Origin: Chloroflexota bacterium
GTDB lineage: Bacteria; Chloroflexota; Anaerolineae; Aggregatilineales; UBA3940
DNA length: 64,000 nucleotides
Assembly: GCA_010092885.1 (NCBI GenBank)
Contig: JAADYX010000094.1
Location: 32,710-96,709, forward strand
Direction of reading: 5' to 3'
Below, one piece after another: positions 48,449 to 57,600 of the stretch. Under the pieces are notes generated by a model. It was not told the DNA's origin, did not search any database, and saw only the letters and a program-made list of their open reading frames with translations. The position numbers and the translations under genes are program-made. Positions within the stretch are counted from its first letter, which is position 1; each line of letters starts with the position of its first letter.

Positions 48449-49372
48449 ATGCGCATACTTGTTACCGGCGGAGCTGGCTTCATTGGCTCCGCTTTGTGCA
48501 ACCAGCTCATTGAGGCGGATCACGAAGTCCGCGTGATCGATGACCTGAGTGCCGGCGAGAAAGACCGGCTCGATCCCCGGGTGCAGCTCACCCGCGGTGA
48601 TGTAGCCGATATCCCTAAGCTGTGGCGCCTGCTGCTCGACGTCGACTGCGTCTATCATCTCGCCGCACGGGTCTCCGTGCCTGAATCGATCAAATATCCG
48701 CGTGACTACAATCACGTCAATGTGGGCGGCACCGTCAGCGTGATGGAAGCCATGCGTGACGCGGGCGTAAGGCGTGTTGTGTTGGCCTCGTCCGGTGCCG
48801 TGTACGGTCAACAGGCGCAAAGCACCCTTCACGAGGACCTCATACCCGACCCCGATTCGCCGTATGCGGTGAGCAAACTTGCCGCCGAGACCTACGTGCG
48901 AACTATTGGCACCTTATGGGGTATTGAAACCGTCGCCCTACGCATCTTCAACGCTTATGGACCCCACCAGCAGCTGCCACCCTCTCACCCGCCGGTGATA
49001 CCCCGTTTTCTGCGCTCCGCGCTGACCGGTGCGTCCGTCGTGATCTACGGCGACGGCCACCAAACGCGCGATTTTGTCTACCTTGATGACATCGTCGATG
49101 CGTTGGTCTCCGCCTCGACAGCACCTGATGTCGACCGGCAGGTGATCAATGTGGGCAGTGGGCAGCCAACCAGCCTGCTGGAATTGATCGATACGATCGG
49201 GGCGATCAGCGGTCGGGAGATCGAACCGATCCACAACATGCAGCAGTCGGCGGGTGTACGCAGCATGTGCGCCGATCTGAACCGGGCCCACGAGCTGCTT
49301 AACTTCACACCCAAGATCGGCCTGCGCGAGGGGCTCGAACGCACCATCCAGCTGGATGAGCGCTTTCACTAA
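48449..49372 (+). CDS. NAD-dependent epimerase/dehydratase (UDP-glucose 4-epimerase-like)
   Basis: MRILVTGGAGFIGSALCNQL Rossmann, SSGAVYG, PYAVSKLAAE YxxxK motif. Confidence 0.93.
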   Translation: MRILVTGGAGFIGSALCNQLIEADHEVRVIDDLSAGEKDRLDPRVQLTRGDVADIPKLWRLLLDVDCVYHLAARVSVPESIKYPRDYNHVNVGGTVSVMEAMRDAGVRRVVLASSGAVYGQQAQSTLHEDLIPDPDSPYAVSKLAAETYVRTIGTLWGIETVALRIFNAYGPHQQLPPSHPPVIPRFLRSALTGASVVIYGDGHQTRDFVYLDDIVDALVSASTAPDVDRQVINVGSGQPTSLLELIDTIGAISGREIEPIHNMQQSAGVRSMCADLNRAHELLNFTPKIGLREGLERTIQLDERFH

Positions 49373-49424
49373 GCCAGATCAAAACCGGGAAGAATGATCT
49401 CCCCGGTCTGCTGGCAGTGTGGAG

Positions 49425-50831
49425 CTAATCGCCGACCGGCGCCCCCTTGCGTTCCGCGATAGCGGCCAGCATGTCCGGCACCCGGCTGAACTTCACCCGG
49501 GGACGGCCTTCTGCTTCGCCGCGCTCCTGCTCTATCTGGTCCAGCACGAGCCAGTCTTCATAGGTCAGGTAGGGGATGGCCCGTTCCTTGAGCATGGACA
49601 CGATCTCGCCCGGATGTGAGGGCTGCAGGTGCTTGCCCGCCAGAATATCTTCCACGAGCAGTTGGGCGGTTTCTTCAGAGTCCGGCTTGTTGGTGCCGAT
49701 CACACCGGAGGGCCCGCGCTTGATCCACCCGACCACATAATCACCGGTGCGCTGCTCGCCTTCCATGTCGGTCAGCACGCGGCCCCTGTCATTGGGTATG
49801 ATGCCCCAGCGCTCGTAGAAGGGCACATCGGGCAGTGGCAGGCCGTTATATCCAACGGAGCGGAAGACCAACCCCACCGGGATGACCTCGGTTTCTTCTG
49901 TGTGGCGCGGGCGAATGCGTCCGTCTTCCGCCTGGTAGAGCTCATTGCGCACCACCTTGATCGCTTCAACCCGATCCTCACCGAGGATCTCCACGGGAGA
50001 GGTCAAAAAGCGGAAGATGATACGGCGGCCACGGCCGCGCTTACCCTGGTCGGCAAAGCGCTGCATATGCTCAAAGTTGCGCAGCACGTTGCGATCGGCG
50101 GCCTCATCCAGTTCGGTCTGGCTGAACTCATCCAGCTTGAGCTGGTCCGGCGTCAGGATGACATCGACGTCCTCCATCTCGCCGAGCTCTTTGAGCTCGG
50201 TGGGCGTGAACTTCGCCTGCACCGGTCCGCGCCGCCCGAACACATACACATTCTTAACGGCGCTTTCAGCCAATGCATCCAGTGCGTAGTCAGCGATATC
50301 CGTCTGCTTGAGTTCGTTGACGGTCCGAGTCAGGATCCGCACCACGTCCACCGCCACGTTGCCCACGCCGATCACTGCCACATTCTCGACGTCGAGGTCG
50401 AATTCCAGATCGCGGAAGTCCGGGTGGGCGTTGTACCATCCGACGAACTCCGTGGCGGGGTAGCTGCCCAGGAGGTCCTCGCCGGGGATATTCAGCCGCC
50501 TGTCGCTCTGGGCACCCACCGCAAAGATGATCGCGTGGTAATACGCCTGCAAATCCGCATGCGTCACCACTGTACCGAACTCGACATTGCCAAAGAACCG
50601 GAAGCTCTCCTGGCTGGCGATGCGGTCGTAGACTTTTGTCACGGATTTGATCTTCTGATGGTCGGGTGCCACGCCGCCGCGCACCAACCCAAAGGGAGTG
50701 GGCAGGCGTTCGAACATGTCGATCTCAACGGCGATGTCTTTCTGCTTTTGCAGGTACTGTGCGGCATAAAAACCGGATGGACCGGATCCGATAATAGCGA
50801 CGCGTGCCGGGTTACTTTCAGAACCAACCAT
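49425..50831 (-). CDS. FAD-dependent ferredoxin/adrenodoxin-NADP+ reductase-like protein (FprA type)
   Basis: RVAIIGSGPSGFYAAQYLQKQ, LPTPFGLVRGGVAPDHQKIKSV, VENVAVIGVGNVAVDVVRIL. Confidence 0.92.
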   Translation of the reverse strand: MVGSESNPARVAIIGSGPSGFYAAQYLQKQKDIAVEIDMFERLPTPFGLVRGGVAPDHQKIKSVTKVYDRIASQESFRFFGNVEFGTVVTHADLQAYYHAIIFAVGAQSDRRLNIPGEDLLGSYPATEFVGWYNAHPDFRDLEFDLDVENVAVIGVGNVAVDVVRILTRTVNELKQTDIADYALDALAESAVKNVYVFGRRGPVQAKFTPTELKELGEMEDVDVILTPDQLKLDEFSQTELDEAADRNVLRNFEHMQRFADQGKRGRGRRIIFRFLTSPVEILGEDRVEAIKVVRNELYQAEDGRIRPRHTEETEVIPVGLVFRSVGYNGLPLPDVPFYERWGIIPNDRGRVLTDMEGEQRTGDYVVGWIKRGPSGVIGTNKPDSEETAQLLVEDILAGKHLQPSHPGEIVSMLKERAIPYLTYEDWLVLDQIEQERGEAEGRPRVKFSRVPDMLAAIAERKGAPVGD

Positions 50832-50888
50832 GCGCTGTTTTTTCCCTGTTTGTCTGATTTTTCACATTATGACTCGGCGCCCACTCGG

Positions 50889-51959
50889 CTACAACTGGCG
50901 ACCCCTGAGATCGTCCTGAGTCACTAAATCGACATTCAGCGTGCGCAGCACCGTATCAAGAGGATGCATCACAGAGACATACGCCGAACCGGAAAACAGC
51001 AGGCCTACCCCTTTGCGGAACTGGTCCATCACCAGCGATCCTGAGTCGCCGCGCCTGCTCATAGGGCTCAGCATGACCTGGTTGGTGAAGCGTGCGGGCG
51101 TTCCTTCATAATTGACGTCAACCGTGACATCGATCTGGGTGATCATGCCGGCGGTCAGGCCCGTGGTCCGCCCACTCTTGATGACGCGCGAGCCGAGCTC
51201 CGGCACACCCACCCCGGCCGGTGCATTGCCAACATCGATGATGCGCGGATCAAGCCCTACACTCGAAAGGGGGCGTACCAGCGCCACATCAACCTCATTG
51301 GTGAGCGGCTGGATGATCGGTATTAACGAATCAGGAGGTGTTTCACGCCGCGGGCGAAATTGGGCCAGAATGGCGGCACATCCCGATGGCGCTTCCGACT
51401 GTGCGTCAAGCGGTGTGGTGGTGGTTTCCGAACTGGGCAAAAAGCGCAGCGGCACAAACTCCGCCAGTTCACCGATGATGTTTTCCAGCGAGCCGCCATC
51501 GGTGGGGCCCGGCTGCAGAATGGGATCGCCGGGAGAAGCCTCGTTCAGCAGGGCCAGCACATGGTTGTTGCTCAGGATGAACCACTCACCACCGCGCCGT
51601 ACAATGCAGCCTGCCGTCCCGGCTGTGCCATCGCGATGGCCTATCGAAGAACCGGGGCGCACCGGGCGCGTCACAGCCAACCGGTTGAAGCCCAGCGGCT
51701 CGATCTCACCCACTTCAATAACATCGGTGTCCACATCGTCAATCCGGGGCGGGATGAGGTCGTCGTCACCCACGGAGTCAGGGCGTTCTTTGCGGCGTAC
51801 TGAGACGATAATGCTGGGCTGGTCGGTTACCTCGCCGGAGCGAGTCTTCAGGCCGACTCCACAGGCGATCACGTTCTTGCGGCCTAAGAGAGCATCGGCG
51901 ACTTTATCACGGATCTGGATAATCCGGCGCAGTTGGTCAAAAGGTATTCGGCTTATCAT
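50889..51959 (-). CDS. Trypsin-like serine protease-fold protein
   Basis: FILSNNHVLAL (His), VDVALVRPL (Asp), RRGDSGSLVMD (Ser) order consistent with chymotrypsin-like triad. Confidence 0.75.
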   Translation of the reverse strand: MISRIPFDQLRRIIQIRDKVADALLGRKNVIACGVGLKTRSGEVTDQPSIIVSVRRKERPDSVGDDDLIPPRIDDVDTDVIEVGEIEPLGFNRLAVTRPVRPGSSIGHRDGTAGTAGCIVRRGGEWFILSNNHVLALLNEASPGDPILQPGPTDGGSLENIIGELAEFVPLRFLPSSETTTTPLDAQSEAPSGCAAILAQFRPRRETPPDSLIPIIQPLTNEVDVALVRPLSSVGLDPRIIDVGNAPAGVGVPELGSRVIKSGRTTGLTAGMITQIDVTVDVNYEGTPARFTNQVMLSPMSRRGDSGSLVMDQFRKGVGLLFSGSAYVSVMHPLDTVLRTLNVDLVTQDDLRGRQL

Positions 51960-52036
51960 GAGGGCACTCCAAAAGTCCCGGAGCAGGGTTAATATTTTCT
52001 AACACAGTATACACAACGAGCACGTAATATGGCCAA

Positions 52037-52966
52037 TTACTGCTGGGCTTCCCACTCTTCGATCACGCTGCGGATGAAGGCCTGCACCTCATAGTCCAAT
52101 ATATCACCCACACCTTGGTAGAACTGCCCGTCCACCTCAATGCGCACACCGCCCGGACCCCCCTCATGAATATGGATCGACCGGTGTGAGAGCTCCGGCG
52201 TGTTGAACAGACGCCGCTGCAGCACCACTTCGATTTGTTGGGCCATGCTCAGCGATCCATCAGTGATGGATGATGTGGCACTGCTGGATCCCGTTGACTG
52301 CCAACCGGCGTCATCCGCAACGGGGGCAGCGGGCGCGGACGGTGCCGGCGGCGGCGGCACCGGTGCAGGCTCCGGCGGAACCTCCGGCACCTCAATACCC
52401 TCCAAATCGGCAAAATCGGCCAAGGCCCGCGCATTGCCGACAAAACGACGCAGGACCTGTGGATCGGTCATCTGGCTGATATCGGTGAAACGCCGCCCGT
52501 TGATCTCCACCACCAGCGAACCATCGGAGAGATCGCGCAGCAGTCGCATTACTTCGACGGCACCGCTGTATGCCTGTGCGGGTTGCGCAGGAGCAGGCGG
52601 CGACACGGCAGGAAGGGCCCCTGAGGATGCGGGGGATGGGATGCCGGTGGGCACCGCGGATACGGGGTCGGCAGCGGCTCGCTCTTCTTTGGCTGCCCGT
52701 TGGGCCTCCCGGCTTTCACGCAGACTGCTGAACATCCCGGACAGGGCCTCGCGCACATCATCGACGACCTGGCCGACCGTCAGGTCATCACCTGAGGCAG
52801 CGGAATCCTCAGCGGGTCGTTGCCCTTCAATTGAGGCCATATCAAAGCGATCGTCGCCCTGCAGGGCGGTGTCATCACCGGAGGTCCACCACAGGTACAG
52901 CAGGATCACCCCAATGGCGGCGACCAGGATCGCAAGAACAGGTAGTAGAATTCCGAGACCTTCCAT
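52037..52966 (-). CDS. Hypothetical single-TM protein with P/A-rich linker
   Basis: N-terminal TM ILLPVLAILVAAIGVILLYLWW; low-complexity proline/alanine region; C-terminal 'EVDGQFYQGVGDILDYEVQAFIRSVIEEWEAQQ'. Confidence 0.7.
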   Translation of the reverse strand: MEGLGILLPVLAILVAAIGVILLYLWWTSGDDTALQGDDRFDMASIEGQRPAEDSAASGDDLTVGQVVDDVREALSGMFSSLRESREAQRAAKEERAAADPVSAVPTGIPSPASSGALPAVSPPAPAQPAQAYSGAVEVMRLLRDLSDGSLVVEINGRRFTDISQMTDPQVLRRFVGNARALADFADLEGIEVPEVPPEPAPVPPPPAPSAPAAPVADDAGWQSTGSSSATSSITDGSLSMAQQIEVVLQRRLFNTPELSHRSIHIHEGGPGGVRIEVDGQFYQGVGDILDYEVQAFIRSVIEEWEAQQ

Positions 52967-52978
52967 GGCTGATACCTC

Positions 52979-53794
52979 CTAAGTCTGGCAGGTTGGGCAG
53001 TAATGGGTGCCCCGCTGACCGATACGCGTCTTAACAATGGGATTGCCGCAGCGGGCACAGGTTTTCTCTTCACCGCGTTTGTAGATGTAGGCGTTGAACC
53101 GGTCTTGTGCCTCGCCGCGGGAGCCGTCCGGCTTGCGATACCAGCCAATGCTCGCCCCCTCCCATGCGATTCCCTCATGCAGCACAGCCCGGATGGATTC
53201 ATACAGGCAGTCGATCTCGTCAGAAGTCAGGGTATCGGCGGTACGGTGTGGATCGATGCGTGCGCGCCACAGGGCTTCATCGGCGTAGATGTTGCCTACC
53301 CCCGCGATGAAAGTCTGGTTGAGCAGCAGCGCCTTGATCACACCGGAGCGCGGTGCAATCCGCTCACGGAAACTCTCGACAGTAAGGGCGTCACCGAGGG
53401 GTTCAGGGCCGAGGTCACCGGTCACCTCCTGCTGATCAGAGGTGAGGTAAATGCGCCCGAACTTGCGTGAGTCGGAAAAGAACAAGGTGCGCCCATCGTC
53501 CAGCGGAAACGTCGCCCGGACCCATCGGTCGGCGTCATCCGGTTCGGCGAGCACGTACAGGCGACCGGTCATCTTTAGGTGAACGATGAGCCAGTCGTGC
53601 TGCAGCTCAAACAGGATGTACTTGCCCCGCCGCCCCAACGTCTCAATGCGCTGGCCCGTTATACGGTCCGCGAGGGCGGATGCAGGCATGTTCAGCTGGT
53701 TCTCCCATGTGGAGGTAAAGCTCATGACGCGCCGCCCGACCACATCAGGCCGCAGGGCACGTACCACGGTTTCAACTTCTGGCAGTTCCGGCAT
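52979..53794 (-). CDS. mutM: Formamidopyrimidine-DNA glycosylase
   Basis: MPELPEVETVVRAL, KYILFELQHDWLIVHLKMTGRL, NQTFIAGVGNIYADEALWRARI, C-terminal zinc finger CARCGNPIVKTRIGQRGTHYCPTC. Confidence 0.96.
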   Translation of the reverse strand: MPELPEVETVVRALRPDVVGRRVMSFTSTWENQLNMPASALADRITGQRIETLGRRGKYILFELQHDWLIVHLKMTGRLYVLAEPDDADRWVRATFPLDDGRTLFFSDSRKFGRIYLTSDQQEVTGDLGPEPLGDALTVESFRERIAPRSGVIKALLLNQTFIAGVGNIYADEALWRARIDPHRTADTLTSDEIDCLYESIRAVLHEGIAWEGASIGWYRKPDGSRGEAQDRFNAYIYKRGEEKTCARCGNPIVKTRIGQRGTHYCPTCQT

Positions 53795-53799
53795 ACAGC

Positions 53800-54495
53800 T
53801 TAATCCAAAATCGGTTGAAAATCGCGCCACTCGACGGTCCAACAGCAGTCGGCAGGCGCTTCATTATCGTATACAGAAAACTCCGCGTAGACCGGGTGGC
53901 CGAACGCCTCGTTGAACTCGATTCGCAGCGAGTCGATGCCAGGCCTGAAGTCACCGATGACCGCGTTGAGCCACTCGAACGCTCCATTGACTGTCAGGTC
54001 GGCAAGACGCGCATCGCACACGCTTTCCGGGAACCAGGTCAGGTCGTCAGCCGCAGGCGGATCCACGATCCGGCCCGCATCAACCTCAAGGGTTACGGGG
54101 CCGCACACCGCTTCCTGTGTCCGGTAGGTGACCGTTATCGTGTAATGCTCAATACCCAGACTCTGCCAGCGCTCCCTATGCTCGGGAAGCGCCCGGTCCG
54201 CCCGGATGGAAGCCGTTACGTCCTGGTAGGTCTGCCATGGATAGGGCCTGCCAATCACGAGGATGACGGCCATACCGATGCCACAGGCAAACACCCCTAA
54301 CCCTACAAACACCAGCATTCGCGTCGCCACCAACCGGCGATGCTGCCAACGGCGCTGGCGAGCCAGTTGTTTCTGGCGGCGCCGTTCTTCCCGCTGTTGG
54401 CGGCGCTGTTCGATGCGCTCACGGCGGCGCTTGAGCCACTTGCCCCAGGGGGTCCATGGTTCGCGCTCTTTACGGGGCTTCTTGTCACGTGGCAT
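53800..54495 (-). CDS. Membrane-anchored hypothetical protein (DUF6174-like)
   Basis: Highly basic N-terminus, one TM, 'YTITVTYRTQEAVCGPVTLEVDAGRIVDP'. Confidence 0.65.
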   Translation of the reverse strand: MPRDKKPRKEREPWTPWGKWLKRRRERIEQRRQQREERRRQKQLARQRRWQHRRLVATRMLVFVGLGVFACGIGMAVILVIGRPYPWQTYQDVTASIRADRALPEHRERWQSLGIEHYTITVTYRTQEAVCGPVTLEVDAGRIVDPPAADDLTWFPESVCDARLADLTVNGAFEWLNAVIGDFRPGIDSLRIEFNEAFGHPVYAEFSVYDNEAPADCCWTVEWRDFQPILD

Positions 54496-54654
54496 CTCAG
54501 GCAGAGTATGCCGTACTCGGAGACGCATTGCTAAAGACAGGAAGTCAGCCGGACTCGATTTGAGAAGAAAGTACCGTCACTGTGAATCACTTTCGGGGGG
54601 TGCACCGGGTGGGTTAAACTATGGAGACAACGTTTGCTGCTCCCGGAGAAAATC

Positions 54655-57600
54655 ATGCCGCCATTTGCCCATCTTCACGTCCATACTGAGTACTCTCTGC
54701 TTGACGGCATGAGTCGCATTGATGACCTTGTTGCATACACCAAAGAGCTGGGCATGTCTCACCTGGCGATCACCGATCACGGTGCAATGTATGGCGTCAT
54801 GCAGTTCTATCGTGCCTGCAAGAAGAACGATATCCATCCGATCATCGGGCTGGAAGCCTATCTGGCGCCGCGCGGGATGACCGACCGCGATCCGCAGTTG
54901 GACAAGCGCTACACGCATCTGCTGCTGCTGGCCCAAAATCAGACCGGTTACCTGAATCTGCTGAAGATCGCGAGTGCCGCCCAGTTGGAAGGCTATTACT
55001 ATAAGCCTCGCATCGACAAGCCGTTCCTAGCTGAGCACAGCGAGGGCATTATCTGCACATCTGGCTGCCTGGCTGCTGAGATCCCGCAGATGCTGGTGCA
55101 AGGTCGCATTGATGAAGCCAAGCGCACACTCGGCTGGTATGCCGATGTGTTCGGGCGTGACCGCTTCTTCATCGAGCTTCAAGAACACGACATCCCGGAC
55201 CTGCACGCTGTCAACGAACAGCTTTATGAACTCGGCCCCTACGCCGACCTTCAGTTCCTGGCAACCAATGACGTGCATTACGTGCGTGAATCCGATGCGG
55301 AAACGCATGATCTTCTGCTGTGCATCCAGACGGGGGCGCTTCACTCCGACGAGAACCGCATGCGCTTCAGTGATCAGGGGTATTACGTCAAGTCCCCCGC
55401 GGAAATGTGGGACATCTTTGGTGATATCCCCGAGTCGCTGGAAAACACCGTCCGTATCGCCGAGAGATGTGAAATCAACCTGGACGACGAGAGCTACAAG
55501 CTCCCCTTGTTCCCCGTTCCCGATGGGTATGATGCGCAGAGTTATCTCCATGACCTGGTTCAACAAGGCGTTCAGTGGCGGTACGGTGAGTATGCCGACT
55601 CCGCGGAAGTACAGGAGCGCGTGGCCCACGAGCTGCGCATTATCCACGACATGGGGTTTGACACCTACTTCCTGATTGTCTGGGACCTTTGCGAGTTCGC
55701 ACAGGACAGGGGCATCTGGTGGAATGTGCGTGGGTCTGGCGCCGGTTCAGTTGTGGCCTATGCGCTGGGGATCACCGGTATTGACCCGTTGGAGAACGGC
55801 CTCATCTTCGAGCGCTTCCTCAACCCGGGGCGCAATACCATGCCCGATATCGACATCGACTACCCGGATGACCGTCGTGCTGAGATGATCCAATACTGCG
55901 TGGACCGCTACGGCGAAGACAAGGTCGCGCAGATCATTACCTTCGGAACATTGGGGGCGCGTGCCGCCGTCCGTGATGTAGGCCGTGCGCTGGATATCCC
56001 CCTGGGGGAAGTCAACCAGCTGGCCAGCACGATCCCGGCTGTGCCAGGCAAACCGGTCACTTTGAAGCAGATGCTTGATGACCCGGACAATCCCGAGTTC
56101 CGTGATTTTCACGGCCTGTACACTGAAACAGGCCGCTCCTACCTGCGTCGGGTGGTGGATACCGCTGTCAAGTTGGAAGGCATCGCGCGGCATGCCAGCA
56201 CCCATGCTGCGGGTGTACTCGTCGCGGACCGGCCGTTGGTGGAATACACACCGCTCAACCGGCCCACCAGCTCTTCGAACGAAGGGCTGGGCACCGTTTC
56301 CCAGTGGCCTATGGAAATCGTTGAGTCAATCGGCCTGCTGAAGGTAGACTTCCTCGGCCTGCGCACCCTGACCGTCATGCGCAAGGCCTGCGCATTGATC
56401 GAGGAACGGCACGGCATCTCGTTCGACCTGAACAACATCCCCTACCGGCACTATCTGCCACCACAGACCTCGGAAGAGGAAGCACACAATGCCCAGCTGG
56501 ATGCCGCCTTCCGGCTGCTGTCGGCAGGCAATACCGGCGGCGTGTTCCAGGTGGAAGGCCAAGGCATGACCCGCACCCTGATCGACATGCAGCCCAGCCG
56601 CTTTGAGCATATTATCGCCGCGATCTCGCTCTTCCGCCCGGGGCCCATCGAGTACATTCCGCAGTACATCCGGCGTATGCATGGTGAGGAGGAGGTCACC
56701 TACAAGCATGAGAAGCTGCAGGACATCCTGGCCGAGACGTATGGCATCATCGTCTACCAAGAGCAGATCATGCAGATCGCCAGCAGCCTGTTCGGCTACG
56801 ATCTGGGCGAGGCAGACCTGATGCGCCGCGCCGTGGCGAAGAAAAAAGCCAAAGAACTTGCCAAACACAAACAGACCTTTATGGAGAGTGGCCCTCAGTA
56901 CGGGGTCAATACCGAAACAGCGGAGTTGATCTTTGACGATATCGAGTACTTCGCGCGCTATGGTTTCAACAAGTGCGTGACTGCTGATACCCTCGTGCTG
57001 GATGCGTCAACCGGACGCCAGATCCGCATCGGAGATCTGGCCAGCGGTGCAGCGGCGATCGGGCACACACTCTCCCTGAACACGGACAACCTCAAGCTGG
57101 CTCAGGCCGCCGTCTCCGCGATCCACTACAACGGCACCAAACCTGTCTACCGGTTGACCACCCGCCTGGGCCGCCAGATCGAGGCGACGACCAACCACCC
57201 TCTCTACACATTTGACGGCTGGACCCTCCTCGGCGATCTACAGCCTGGCGACCAGATCGCGCTGCCGCGCCGCATTCCGGTTGAGGGACAGCGCACCTGG
57301 CCACGCCACAAGCTGATCGTGCTCGGGCATCTGCTGGCGGAAGGCAACGAATGCCGCACGCATGGCGTGTATTACTTCACCGATGATCCAGAGCATCTGA
57401 GTGACTATGTAACCCACATGGAGCAGTTCCCAAACGTGCGCGCGTCTATCTCAAGGCGCAGGCGGCGGATCGCGGTGTACAGCAAGCGCATCAACCCGCA
57501 GGAACCCCAGCACCTCGTTGAGTGGGTGCGCGGCCTCGGCCCATGGGGTGAGGATGCATCCGACAAGTTTATACCTGATGAGGTCTTCGAGCTGACGAAT

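Noticed and set aside
49380-49412. Imperfect inverted repeat between the epimerase and reductase genes (ccggg...ccccgg)
   Set aside because: Arms short and imperfect, no T-run; too weak to call a terminator.
49629-50927. Long plus-strand ORF (432 aa) opposite the ferredoxin-NADP reductase gene
   Set aside because: Antisense shadow ORF of a well-supported gene; composition and lack of any recognisable domain fit a high-GC artefact.
53003-53470. Plus-strand ORFs opposite mutM and other long antisense ORFs (e.g. 3292-4191, 8381-9283, 13127-14161, 58753-59649)
   Set aside because: All lie fully opposite genes with strong family signatures; typical GC-rich mirror ORFs.
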